Assembly (NCBI GenBank): GCA_036362985.1
Contig: JAYGXS010000001.1
Span: forward strand, 69,701,190-69,765,189
DNA from: Ligula intestinalis
Taxonomy: Eukaryota > Platyhelminthes > Cestoda > Diphyllobothriidea > Diphyllobothriidae
Direction of reading: 5' to 3'
DNA: 64,000 nt
Shown here: positions 25,601 to 32,431 of the stretch, piece by piece
Layout of the letters: every line of letters starts with the position of its first letter
Numbering within the stretch: position 1 is the first letter of the stretch
Position numbers and translations under genes: made by a program
Notes under the pieces: generated by a model
What the model was told of the DNA's origin: nothing
Database searches by the model: none
What the model saw: only the letters and a program-made list of their open reading frames with translations

Positions 25601-28600
25601 CGAGCACTGATAAAGATCTGTCCAACGTCGAGAGAACGGAAGGAGAATTTAACCAGGGGGCCCATCCCCTGTCCTTTAAGTTGCAGAGGCAGAGCCTGTT
25701 GGCGACCTTCGATGTCGCAGAGGGCGAGTGCCGAGTGCGCTTTCGCGTAAGTTGGAGAAAATATTATACGAATCTCTCTCCTCGTGCCAAACATGACCTC
25801 CCCGTGGCTTGGCTCAATCGTAAAGGCACCATCTTCGATAGACAGGGTGGCAGAACGACTGCTCTTCATGTGAAAACTCTGAAAGGACTTAAAAGAAAGG
25901 GGAAGTTGTTGAGTGACTAAGCTTTTTACAGATAATTCGCTACTAAAGTGAATTTAGAGGGTCAAGATATCAATAAGTAAACCTGTGAGCACCATTATCT
26001 TTCACTATTCTGAAAAGTAATTTGGTATTATGCAAACAAGTTTAAAGTATAAATAGCGGATTTACACAAAAAAGTGTGAAGTTTGAAATCCAAAGTTAAC
26101 TCTTTTTTGTGAAGCCTTTTTTACATCTTGAAATGTAAGCTTCGCGGTAGGGATTTTTTGTAAAGCAATGAAATACACAACGGTAGGCTCTACTGCGATA
26201 CGGGAAAAGACAGTATTTCAAGGCCATAAACCGACGTGGCCTGTTTTATACAGTTAATTCAATCGTATTTTGCGCCAATCCAACCAGTTTCCTGTCTCAG
26301 CAACACTTTTCCGTCCTTTGTAGCTTTCATCTATCTCAACTAACCTCCAACAGCCAACTCTGCGTAGACCGTTTCTGCTACTGTTTCCTACTCATGTATC
26401 TGATGAGGAATCCGCGACGGATGTCGAAACCTCAGGCGAATAAACGTATTGTCCAAGCGATCGAGTCTTCTTCTCTGCGTAGACCTTCAGGCTTTTAATT
26501 TATTTCTTGAGGTTCAGTGTAACTCCCGGTTCACGTACTTGAAATAACTTAACCGATTGATGAATACGGCCTTCCTGCTGAACGGCAAAACATTTCCACT
26601 TGAGCAGTTGAGTTGAAGCCAAACGACAGCTTAGCCGTTGTTTCTGATGAAGTCCAACATTTGCTGCATGGCCTTGTGATACAGAGGCTTTGACTTACGC
26701 GATTATAAGTTTTAAGTTATAGTGGACTTGCATTGCATCTACCGCACCCTCTCTTTCCTCACCCGTCCAGGTCCGGTGTCAAAGCAGAGTCAAGAAGACC
26801 GGAAGTGGGGTCGAACCCAGACGACCGGATCCGTTAGGCCTGACTCATATCTCATGGAGTGAGTGTCATGCATGCCACGGATGGCGGAGCCTGCACTTTC
26901 GCCTACCACCAACGCCTCCTACCCAGGTTCGGCATTTCTTATGGGAACGCTACCCAAATAACGTCCGCCATGTCCTAATTTGACCCCCGTGTTGGTCCAG
27001 CAAATCTGCCAGACTGCTCGCTAGGTGGCACTTAATGTCGACCAGTTTGTGCATCACTCACAGACATCCACTAGTCAGACTTGAACGCAACGAACTGAAA
27101 AATATTTATATCGTGAGAATCCGTTAATAATAGCGTGCACTGTCAGACCGCTATAGAAGTGAACTTCGCATAATTGGTTTGGTGTTGAAGAAGGCTTTTG
27201 TTGTATCGACTTTTTCCTTTTATCCAGCATCGAATATATACGCATGGACGGAAAAATCGAAAAGACCAAATACGAGCGTGCATGCAGTGGCTGACAAAGC
27301 TAAACACACTTTTTACGTGGACCGTACACGAAGTTGGCACTATCTCCACACATTCCAATCTTCAGGGAGAAACTTTGAGGCATCACGCAAACGAGACCGC
27401 GATGAGGGCTACGTTGAGGAGCCACTACAATCTAATGCCAAGGGCCAAGGTATTAGGTTGACTGTAATCCTTTTAGCCGCGACTATTAGCTCGTCGTGAT
27501 ATTTTAAGTGCGTTTGGTTGCTGTTTTTTTACTTTCGCAGATGTTAATCACCAATTTGGAGTCAGTCAGCTTGAACGAATTTTTATCGCCGCAAATCAAA
27601 ATACCGTGTGAATATTTGGCCCAAAGTCCACCGGCTACAGTGGGATAACCGCACAATATTCATTTAACTTCCAACAAGCAGCAAGTTCTATGTATTGTGC
27701 TTATGGGATACGTCGTAGGGCTGTTGCTCTCGATAATACACTACATCATTTAAAATAGCTCATTAGAGCAAAAGGCTATTAAATTAACGCACGGGGGATA
27801 TATGCATTGTGCACGGCATGATTACAAAAATAAAACAAGTAGTCTGTGTAGCACACTTTAATAGTCCTAACTAGGAATCCGCCAAGGATTACTCGCGTCC
27901 ACCCTAGCCCCACCTCTGAAGCACGGTTTACTATATGAGATTGTGATTGTCTCGGCGTTTTTTAAATACATCAGGCGCCTTGTATCTGACTTTATCGTGA
28001 AGTCTTTATCCAGTTGTATAAAACTCAACAGCCTGGGTGAGATTAGAGACCACGATAAAGCCAACGCTTCAAGATAGCCAACACTAACTACCTGGGCTAC
28101 GAGGCCCCACCGAAAACCGGAGTTTAATCGCATATGGCTCAACTTACCTGCCCAATTTAATAAAATACTCGCGAGTGCTAATTTTTACTGAATTTGACTA
28201 AAGGAATTATTTCCAATCTGTCAAATCAGAAATTAGTTAAGTGTGCCTGCTAGCAATCTGGTAGACTATAGATTTAGCATTTGGGAAATCCATTTAATGT
28301 ATCAGATTTGGTATATTTAATACGTTGTAGTAGGTCAGGCGCGTAACTTAAATCAACTGGGGTTACAATTATGACTCCTGGTGGGGCCTCGTAGCTTATA
28401 TGATTAGCCGTTGGCCGTATTCAAACCCTGCCCTCGCTGTCGTGGATTTAAGGCCCTCAAATTTTAAATAATCAGGTCAATGTGCTTTTCCCAAACCTGT
28501 CCAAACACCAAGTACCGTCGTAAGTCCGATCCTGGAGATGATTGGGAAACGTGTCTAAGGTGAAAGCATCAGTCCAAGCCATTCACCGTCTGGAAAGCGA

Positions 28601-31600
28601 AACTCATGTTTCTCTCATCCTACTTATTATTTTGAGGAATTAAATTTACCCCAAACAATACCAATTTTGTGAGAGGCCTCGGAACGCTTATGATGACGAT
28701 GCACCGCTCTGACCATGACTTAGAAGACTACATAGGGTTCTCTAAATATGATCGAGAAAAGGCCTCCAAATTTTGCAAAAGCTATTTACGTTCAAGTCGG
28801 TAAGCGTGCATTGTGTGTCACTCACTGAAGCTAGTGTACATGTCATAGTCACGCTGCCGTACGTTTCGGAGGCCATCAGTAGAAAAATGTTTTTGTGTAA
28901 TTTTAAATCTTCAAGGAAATTTATTTGAGGAGTCTTTGCCGACAAATTTTATTTTACTTTTGTCGTGAGGTGTCTATATTCATAATCAGGCAGGTAGAAG
29001 TGTTCAACTCTCTTCAGAACGTTTCACTCCAGCTACAGAGGCTATCTTGAGACCGGCAAACTAACATGCCCACACTATGGACTAGATGTGGTGGCCAAAA
29101 TTCTCGTATTGCCCATAAGGATTTCTTAATAACGACCGTTTGGAACACTCTGGGTTCAAGCTACTTTTTCTTGTGTTTCTTAATTAGAGTGGCGTTTTCC
29201 TTTTGCTGTGGACTGCATCCAGTAGGCACAATTCGCGGAACGATTGCTAATTTAGATTCCAACACCACTTTTCACTTTTGTAGTTATTCGACTATTTTGT
29301 TGCACTTACAAAAAAATACTGCATCTCACAGACCGACGTTTTGCTTATATCTCTGTTTTCTAAAATCAAATGACTCTTGTGCCCCTATTAGTTACAGAAA
29401 CACCTTGTTCAACTTTATTATTCTCTTTAACTGTCCTTAAATCTTTGCGGCAAATCCCTTGCGCCTACGTCGTTCAGGTACCTTTGACTTAAATGTTTCC
29501 CTGATTGATCTTCGAAAATAACCTTCGACTCTTCTCTAACAATCGTTGATATCACTCTACGGCAAAACTTATCAACTTAGACACCCAGATTTTGATTCCA
29601 CATATTTTACCAAAGTACTTGTTTAGATTTTTTACCCCGTCCTGGCACAAAAAGGCAGATTTCTACGTCGTGAGCATGTTGTCACTTGAATCTAATAAAA
29701 CATTGGGGTCTATTTCTTCTCCTGCCGTTTTATTTCTTTTTGGAATGTAAGATCGATATGACTACATGTTTGTCCCACCTGTTTCGCATTGGACAACATA
29801 GAGGCTGCAAACAGAACTCACCAAAAGCCACACTAAATAGCATACCATCAAATATATACCTATGATCCCAGCTTATCCTCAAGGTGTTACTGTTACCAAT
29901 TAATCAGGCAGTTCTTAGTTTCTCCTCACTTTTATATTTTGGAGGTGCTTAGAATTTGATGGGATAAGTCTCTGATAATGCTTGAAACGGTCGTGTCCAG
30001 TGCCAGCGTTTTTACTTCCTTCGTAATGCAACCAACTTCTTATGCATTCTACTGCCTCTATTACGCTTTATTTGTTGACTTAGGTTTGCTTTCAGTTCGA
30101 AGATACATGCTTCTTCAGTCATAACAATAAATTAAGCATGCATTTCGCAAACGATGTTCAATTCATTCTTTTTATTTCAGATAGTTTGAACGCTTAAATA
30201 GAGATACTAAATTGTGAAAGGTTTGCTGGTCTTAATTTTGATTTCAATCGTACTTGTATTTTCATAGTGGCTGCCAACCTCCATAGACAGGGTTTCTTCT
30301 AATGCTTTTAATTTTTACTCATTTGTTTTTGTTTATATGGTTTCATGATCTGCAATTCATACTATTTTCTTCCCACAGCTGATTGCTAGGACAAACTGCG
30401 GAGGCCTTTAATCGTAAACCGTTGCAAATACGTTAGTACAGTATTATGAGCACTTAAATTTTACTTAGCCGGATTGGATTCAGTGGATTATTTTGTACTT
30501 CTCGTTGCCACAGCCGGACTTCCAGCCAGCCAATCCTGTGGCACTCGACTTTATTGGTCTTATCTTGCCTTTGATTTCATTTTTACTATCCTTTAGGTAG
30601 AAACTTCATTTGTTAGAGCTGGACGACCTCCTAGATACCTTAACATCCTTTTACTTTCGCCCTTACCCCTGAGCCGGCACTGGTTTGATCATTTCTGTTT
30701 TGGTTTTACTTTGTTTCCGCTGAATGGAGTGCTTTTTCACTATATTTCCTCCAAACGTTCCTATTAATAGCGTTTTCGTTCCTCCATACTTAGCACTGCA
30801 GTGTGCCTACTTGGTGAAAAAGATGTTTAAGGCAAAAAATGCTTTCAACTTCATTATTTCACCAGCATAAAAATACTTCGCTTCGCACCTGCTTGGCGTG
30901 GGATCGGGAGGGCTTCCCTATCAAATAGCCCATGGTGCGTTCAGGGTTCGGAACCGGCGACTTTATTGCATCGGCCTTTCCCTCTGTTTGCGGCAAATGC
31001 AGTACAGAATCGCGTAATGTTTTGAATGGGCCTTCAGGGCCAAGATGATTTGTTTATTAGTATTTGCAATTAATTCTGCAAACCTTGCAATTTTCGGAGG
31101 ATCTGGATGCATTCTATTTAAAACTGCGAACGGTTCTATTCTGCTGATCGATTAAGAACGAAGGAAGGCATTTGATTAGCTGCAAAATAGACTTGATGGT
31201 GAATGAAAAGAGGACTGAACCCCTCCATTAATGTTGCAAACTAACGAAATTGGTTTGCGGATAGTTGCCTAATTTTTGTACTGTGGTTCTCAAGAGTAGG
31301 CAAAAAACATAAGCGAACTCACTGCGTTAATTTCATCGCCATCAGAAATGCTCATATCCGCACTCATACAATCATCATTTTCGGGCAAACTTTCTATGGA
31401 TCGAGTACTTTTGTTGGTTTTATGTGACTTTCCGAAGGCCCATTGGAATTTTAAAGAGTATTCGCTTTGATTTTCAATGAATACACTCCTTGAGCATTTT
31501 GTACCGATGAGTGTCTGCATCTGGGTTAGCTTGGACTCCGACAGAGTGACAGGTACTTCAAAGGCCTCGGTCCTGGCTAGCGAGCAAAGCCCATCACCTT

Positions 31601-32431
31601 TAAAAGAATAAAAATAATAAATTATTATAAATAGACATTCCAATCCGATATACCTCTTTCAACTTCAAAATATATGTTTTCGCATTGAGGTCCAACCTCT
31701 TTGGGCGTATATTGTAAAAGAAGTTGAAAGCTGCAGCCGGCGTCGATCACACCTTTATGCGGATAAGCAGACAAAGAGCTACAGAAAACTCAAAAACACT
31801 TGTTGTGGGAAGCTACCCAAATGTGTGTGCGATGAATTCAAAGGCACTTTCCCCCGTATTCCGCAAGCTGATTGCTTTTTGCAATGTCTGCTTTACCGGA
31901 CAGTTTACAAACGTGATGCTCTTTGGCCCCTCAAGAGAAGAACGTCTTCCAATGCAATAGATAGGAATTGAGAAGACCTCGCGATCAGTTGTGCACACTA
32001 GCTCATGTGTATAATTCTTGAGCTCCTCAGGAGAAAACTGGATGCGAACGTGTGCGGAAAGTCCAGTGGCGATTTTCGTACAACTCCGTGTTCGACCAAT
32101 TATTTTGAAGTAGGCAGAATCATTTTGGTCAACTCTAACAGACCGTGGAACCTGGATGAAAAAAAATAGTCAACAAACACTAAGCGTACCTTATCCTGAT
32201 TGCGAAATTCAATATCAAAGACATATTTGGCCTGTGGTTTGAAGTCGGCCGCGTAGATAGCAGGAGGGTTTGTTGAAAATATCGGTATGTCGACTTGGCA
32301 GGCATCCTTGTATTTTATAAGCATCGACATTAAGTATGCGACTTACGGGAAAGTTGAAGGTCTCACTCAAACTGAGGATACGCTTTCCGTAAGGCTGCAT
32401 CGGTCTTTTAGCAGGTGAACGTAGTATAGTT
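1..32431 (-). CDS. HYDIN: HYDIN, partial multi-exon gene (5' half; 3' end beyond window)
   Basis: HYDIN is a giant axonemal protein of the central-pair C2b projection in motile cilia, built of many ASH/MSP-like immunoglobulin-fold domains. Exons in transcription order: 32431-32347, 32306-32190, 32151-31817, 31778-31654, 31597-31323, 25878-25358, 24208-24141, 18553-18211, 14225-14030, 13943-13827, 12410-12258, 10731-10369, 8981-8851, 1943-1815, 1166-1 (continues). All listed junctions have GT..AG ends and compatible phase. Family-typical stretches include [55 protein letters not shown] and [14 protein letters not shown], in the order known for HYDIN. About 85 residues expected between exons 8851 and 1943 were not found. 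The first exon(s) are uncertain; 36158-36275 is a candidate. Family identity is sure; exact edges are inferred by eye. Confidence 0.93.
1815..1943 (-). CDS. HYDIN: HYDIN exon (129 nt)
   Basis: 43 codons in phase 0 between acceptor TATTTTAG and donor GTAAGT. It contains [20 protein letters not shown] and [10 protein letters not shown], matching 'IDEEKNLLIKFDPSYRNDL … IKYVEHP'. Confidence 0.92.
3098..3175 (+). repeat. Dispersed repeat with hammerhead-like core
   Basis: The copy reads CTGATGG, 19 bases, GAAAC, then about 45 bases ending in an AGCGATCGAGTC-type tail. The same layout recurs at 26400-26470 and, decayed, at 57052-57112. An ATCC/GGAT stem sits between the two core boxes, and ACTT (3127-3130) can pair with AAGT (3142-3145) in the helix III position. 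It resembles the terminal repeat of the Penelope-like element in layout, not in the variable bases. Confidence 0.5.
4640..5460 (+). repeat. LTR-like repeats (two copies) with tRNA-Trp-type primer site
   Basis: Two related stretches (about 4720-4810 and 5300-5400) share a segment that reads TTGT(A/G)CACA(C)AATA… followed by TTCC and pyrimidine-rich sequence. A third copy lies inverted at 60480-60650. The second copy holds AATAAA at its expected place. At 4857-4866, TGGTGACCCC matches the start of the classic tRNA-Trp primer-binding site. I read this as LTR remnants of a Ty3/Gypsy-type element with little coding left; the exact borders were not resolved. Confidence 0.45.
8851..8981 (-). CDS. 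HYDIN: HYDIN exon (131 nt)
   Basis: Acceptor CTTCCTCAG, donor GTACGT, leaving phase 2. It contains [20 protein letters not shown], the family's 'LHPASMELYPGQAIDVIL' strand. It was found by reading the strand directly, since it has no start codon of its own. Confidence 0.75.
8982..10368. other. HYDIN intron, no recognised content
   Basis: 1.39 kb of mixed composition. I see no exon, RNA gene or clear repeat. The minus-strand frame at 9569-9802 has no family resemblance. Confidence 0.6.
10369..10731 (-). CDS. HYDIN: HYDIN exon (363 nt)
   Basis: The acceptor ATCAG and donor GTACGC bound 121 codons with [43 protein letters not shown] and [16 protein letters not shown]. The last matches the highly conserved HYDIN 'KLINKGRRIQQLFW'. 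An alternative upstream edge of a few codons is possible. Confidence 0.9.
10732..12257. other. HYDIN intron, no recognised content
   Basis: 1.53 kb, AT-rich, especially 11200-12200. I see no coding signal or repeat I can name. Confidence 0.6.
12258..12410 (-). CDS. HYDIN: HYDIN exon (153 nt)
   Basis: 51 codons between acceptor CTTACAG and donor GTAAGT. It begins [20 protein letters not shown] and continues [19 protein letters not shown], matching 'VCHLKSAGEGPVIYVHPNQVDFG'. Confidence 0.9.
12982..13320. repeat. 339-bp element with 50-bp terminal inverted repeats (MITE-like or fold-back SINE)
   Basis: 12982-13031 and 13271-13320 are reverse complements over 50 bp with two mismatches by eye, separated by 239 bp of unrelated AT-rich sequence. 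The arms contain GTGGACCTGGTGGCTC. On the right side this continues AGTGGATAGGAC, which resembles a tRNA/SINE A box, so a pair of inverted SINE heads is an alternative to a MITE. No clear target-site duplication was found. It lies inside a HYDIN intron. Confidence 0.7.
13827..13943 (-). CDS. HYDIN: HYDIN exon (117 nt)
   Basis: The acceptor TTCTTCAG opens [17 protein letters not shown], and the exon ends [12 protein letters not shown] at donor GTAAGA. It equals the family's 'SGVISPSSTIHIPLVL … ISIFGSQDPPL'. Phase 0 at both ends. Confidence 0.9.
14030..14225 (-). CDS. HYDIN: HYDIN exon (196 nt)
   Basis: The acceptor TTTGTAG joins to [20 protein letters not shown] then [13 protein letters not shown], matching 'ARCVVPALHL…VDFGHCFLKYPYEKTLQLAN'. 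The exon ends SKNPT at GTAAGT, phase 0. Confidence 0.9.
15506..15531. repeat. (TA)n microsatellite
   Basis: An uninterrupted TA run in the intron 14226-18210. It has no coding role. Confidence 0.8.
15745..15960 (+). repeat. tRNA-derived SINE-like sequence
   Basis: It contains GCTAGCATGGTAGAGTGCTG, which resembles a tRNA A box and D arm, and 45 bases later GGTTTCGAATCTC, a B box with one inserted T. The following 130 bases would be the tRNA-unrelated body. A genuine tRNA gene is unlikely because the cloverleaf does not close. It lies in a HYDIN intron. Confidence 0.5.
16205..16625. repeat. Degenerate trinucleotide tract with strand switch
   Basis: From 16205 to about 16455 the plus strand is dominated by AGT/GTA triplets; from there to about 16625 it is dominated by their complement, ACT/TAC. 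The two halves can therefore fold back on each other. Long open frames across it (for example 16169-16936, very rich in Leu/Val) are artefacts of the repeat. Confidence 0.75.
16626..16765. repeat. Polypyrimidine tract
   Basis: About 140 bases that are almost entirely C and T on the plus strand (TCTCCTCCTACCCACTCTCT and similar), directly after the trinucleotide tract. Such tracts can form triplex DNA. Confidence 0.75.
16997..17010. repeat. C14 homopolymer
   Basis: Fourteen consecutive C on the plus strand. The length may be imprecise in the assembly. Confidence 0.85.
17011..18210. other. Remainder of HYDIN intron, no recognised content
   Basis: 1.2 kb without exon or repeat that I can identify. 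It ends at the donor of the exon 18211-18553. Confidence 0.55.
18211..18553 (-). CDS. HYDIN: HYDIN exon (343 nt)
   Basis: It starts [20 protein letters not shown] after acceptor TCTTTAG, holds an acidic loop (DELDEDFHH…SEDGDSG), then [20 protein letters not shown] and YLSVSAE before donor GTAAGG. This is the family block 'FPHTLICSLNNTSLIPMTYKL … SPDCGTI'. Confidence 0.92.
18883..18995. repeat. Penelope-like element terminal repeat, downstream copy
   Basis: It matches 22010-22096 nearly base for base (CCCGCTCCCCATCCCCCAAA … TTCATGGACCACACTGTATT …). On the minus strand it carries CTGATGA (18985-18979) and GAAAC (18959-18955) around a potential hairpin, the arrangement of a hammerhead ribozyme core. 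Confidence 0.85.
18982..19614 (-). CDS. In-frame 210-codon extension after the RT ORF stop (possible readthrough product)
   Basis: Immediately after TGA 19617-19615 the same frame remains open for 210 codons and stops at TGA 18984-18982, exactly inside the downstream terminal repeat. The peptide is rich in Arg, Gln, Asp, Thr and His and has no domain I recognise. Two full 34-residue repeats and a partial third occur at 19422-19140 (each with a T…TDP end and a G-D/V-x-R-G/D core), followed by two DQQNDQG/DQQDDQG-like pieces. The stop context CAA TGA CAG CCA fits the CARYYA leaky-stop consensus. Alternatives: a former C-terminal domain cut off by a point mutation, or chance openness of GC-rich sequence. 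Confidence 0.5.
   Translation of the reverse strand, partial: QPRLQQGARVNRSSHDRHESSTHRRAQTSERAYHGRPQRNYPPDYEGRSRSSHPDAHEWHADPVVITSVVQGMGDARDCQQTDGRRPLSAHDGRTDPLMTTTAGQPMGDTRGRHHSGCSRPSRARNVQTDPPGTTTAERVTGVTRGRLQSPTERQRPIQDQQNDQGRRIGPNPINDQQDDQGAHVTHPYHTRQSARQTKSRQAGTITLSL
19140..19422 (-). repeat. 102-bp tandem repeats in the Penelope-like element tail
   Basis: Two complete units of 102 bp (19422-19321 and 19320-19219) and a partial third, in frame, encoding 34 residues each. Recurrent elements are ACA-rich starts (VITS / MTTT / GTTT), a middle G(D/V)xR(G/D), and a TDP end. The units are diverged, so the repeat is not a recent slippage product. Confidence 0.65.
19615..22095 (-). CDS. Penelope-like element reverse transcriptase / GIY-YIG endonuclease ORF
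   Basis: About 826 codons are visible; the start is in or beyond the N gap, or at an internal Met ([12 protein letters not shown]). The frame reads through the terminal repeat first. Next comes an N-terminal region with [18 protein letters not shown], then RT motifs [52 protein letters not shown], the catalytic RYVDDTF, and [12 protein letters not shown]-terminal nuclease follows with [20 protein letters not shown] then RLCTRLHEH (Penelope form of GIY-YIG, here VVY and CIG), and [17 protein letters not shown]. The enzyme copies element RNA at a cut made by the nuclease. All visible catalytic residues are present. The frame ends at TGA 19617-19615. Confidence 0.95.
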   Translation of the reverse strand: MFSKRQHQYSVVHEGAFSSSSSLGDGERDNLSGPRIFSHVNSYYGRSALRSARRWETFAKRESSTYAQLKFLHRCLDENVLPKCLRYSLPVKTDLCQRTMAEFKKKMIRVLIQDCHSRIHKYQREIQQLSTTCRSIITALELTTLEATITNNAQCHRRLRDSQLLQKFAKISPPSRSSTDGTLVHNLSSRPLTQQQLAVLSYDTKFNTRDARPVDFIASFESALQKCEANEESKNAMRQQVSTLLLHHKPQTTISEAESRELMRIRKMKDIVTLPADKGRSTVVMDKTEYTAKLQSLLGDEDAYQLSEAGEFKKHVNVVNRAIDKLKKAGALKRKDALTTKATDAAMARFYGLPKVHKPGVPLRPIVSLRGTPTFGLSKWLYQRFRFLTEGSEYTVKSAEEFLRNIKHLEIDADEVMVSFDVVSLFTSIPTGLAVSTINELLQEKYEEDEQQLKRKHVTELLELCLRTFFAFNDRVYEQKKGTPMGSPLSGLIAEAVLQRLERLVFRSHCPKFWARYVDDTFVVIKKKDAQDFKTLLNSIFPDIQFTMEEESNNQLPFLDVQVTRTSEGRIRTTVYRKSTNTRRILQFGSNHPIGHKRSCVRALFQRVQTHCSDEDGRKEEAKYLHSLFSANGYPRSFLRNCRRKPTRQRPNDEKPKFWLAIPYVRNVSEATARILNPFGIGIAHKPDSTIRQQIMRPKDPLPTTEQSAVVYSIPCQNCSARCIGETGKRLCTRLHEHQLAVDREDRLSLVYGHMKREKHKFAFENAEVIGRSNDKMARLVLESWSSVDTINRNIDLNPAYQALRTRLQSIQPRPTTPMSDLQLHQ
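21977..22096. repeat. Penelope-like element terminal repeat, upstream copy (abuts N gap)
   Basis: Same sequence and orientation as the downstream copy, plus a GACATGACTAAAGATACGAG segment at its left side. It is cut by the assembly gap at 22097. Confidence 0.85.
22097..22496. other. Assembly gap (400 N)
   Basis: The gap sits exactly between the two arms of an inverted repeat. Open frames that run through it have no meaning there. Confidence 0.99.
22497..22643. repeat. Inverted copy of the Penelope-like terminal repeat
   Basis: Reverse complement of 21977-22096, extended through the CTGATGA core. With the copy on the other side of the gap it forms a large palindrome. CTGATGA is at 22504-22510, the stem GGAAAC/GTTTTC at 22512-22517 and 22524-22529, and GAAAC at 22530-22534. 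Confidence 0.85.
22672..24140. other. HYDIN intron, right of the Penelope-like element, no recognised content
   Basis: About 1.47 kb of AT-rich sequence with no exon or repeat that I recognise. Confidence 0.6.
24141..24208 (-). CDS. HYDIN: HYDIN exon (68 nt)
   Basis: A short exon with acceptor TTTTTAG and donor GTAGGT encoding [20 protein letters not shown]. It matches the 'CVIGPTFHF…LHFGDVSFG' strand of HYDIN and joins in phase on both sides. Confidence 0.9.
24209..25357. other. HYDIN intron, no recognised content
   Basis: 1.15 kb. The plus-strand frame at 25016-25198 has no support as a gene. Confidence 0.6.
25358..25878 (-). CDS. HYDIN: HYDIN exon (521 nt, core ASH-like domains)
   Basis: The best-conserved exon. 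It contains [45 protein letters not shown] and [14 protein letters not shown], all in family order. The acceptor TTTCAG gives the start; the donor GTAAGT interrupts the lysine codon completed by the next exon to give IKGEVVGPT. The first ATG in the frame (25869) is internal, not a translation start. Confidence 0.95.
26400..26470 (+). repeat. Dispersed repeat with hammerhead-like core
   Basis: CTGATGA at 26400-26406 and GAAAC at 26426-26430 bracket a 19-base segment that pairs as GG(A)ATCC/GGAT(G)TC. The tail GTATTGTCCAAGCGATCGAG is shared with the copy at 3098-3175. It looks like the terminal-repeat fragment of an old Penelope-like element. The helix III position is damaged here (ACCT against ACGT). 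Confidence 0.5.
26780..26910 (-). repeat. Possible SINE fragment with B-box-like motif
   Basis: The minus strand contains CTGGGTTCGACCCCACTTCC, close to the polymerase III B box. No convincing A box was found at the right distance, so this is tentative. Confidence 0.25.
28085..28130 (-). repeat. tRNA-like SINE head, inverted partner of 28378
   Basis: The minus strand reads GTGGGGCCTCGTAGCCCAGG then TAGTTAG, sharing GTGGGGCCTCGTAGC with the plus-strand copy at 28378. TAGCCCAGGTAG fits an A box. The body was not delimited. Confidence 0.45.
28378..28600 (+). repeat. tRNA-like SINE-type sequence
   Basis: GTGGGGCCTCGTAGCTTATA resembles a tRNA start with A box; ATTCAAACCCTGCCC follows at B-box distance. 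It lies about 290 bp from an inverted partner at 28085-28130, in the HYDIN intron 25879-31322. Confidence 0.45.
28601..31322. other. HYDIN intron, no recognised content
   Basis: 2.7 kb, AT-rich, with no exon, RNA gene or named repeat. The frame at 29066-29440 is hydrophobic/aromatic from AT-rich codons and has no family resemblance. Confidence 0.55.
31323..31597 (-). CDS. HYDIN: HYDIN exon (third ASH-like domain start plus acidic linker)
   Basis: 275 nt from acceptor TTTTAAAG to donor GTGAGT. It contains [20 protein letters not shown], matching the 'ITIHNRSNIIAHFLWKVF' region, then an acidic serine-rich linker ([11 protein letters not shown]…). It ends in phase 0, which fits directly onto the exon at 25878; vertebrate HYDIN has a longer insert here. 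Confidence 0.85.
31654..31778 (-). CDS. HYDIN: HYDIN exon (second ASH-like domain, C-terminal half)
   Basis: 125 nt, entering with one base and leaving with one base. It encodes a strand pattern with [12 protein letters not shown] and [10 protein letters not shown], equivalent to the 'EVEFEPQSVG' region of the family. Introns of 38 and 56 nt flank it. Confidence 0.85.
31817..32151 (-). CDS. HYDIN: HYDIN exon (first and second ASH-like domains)
   Basis: The acceptor CATCCAG opens an exon of 335 nt. It contains [19 protein letters not shown] followed by FSIPIYCIG, then [20 protein letters not shown], the classic HYDIN sequence of a fold end followed by the next fold's start. It ends in phase 2 at GTAGCT and is followed by a 38-nt intron. 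Confidence 0.9.
32190..32306 (-). CDS. HYDIN: HYDIN exon (start of first ASH-like domain)
   Basis: 39 codons, phase 0 to phase 0, between a 40-nt and a 38-nt intron. It ends DIEFRNQDK before a GTACGC donor, matching the HYDIN strand that reads 'PLILRNNDK' in vertebrates (remembered family sequence). Confidence 0.85.
32347..32431 (-). CDS. HYDIN: HYDIN exon (N-terminal linker before first ASH-like domain)
   Basis: The acceptor TTTTTTAG precedes the exon and the donor GTAAGT follows it. It encodes a basic linker (…[14 protein letters not shown]…) ending ETFNFP, phase 0. It is followed by a 40-nt intron. It corresponds to the segment just before the first HYDIN Ig-like domain. Confidence 0.75.
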
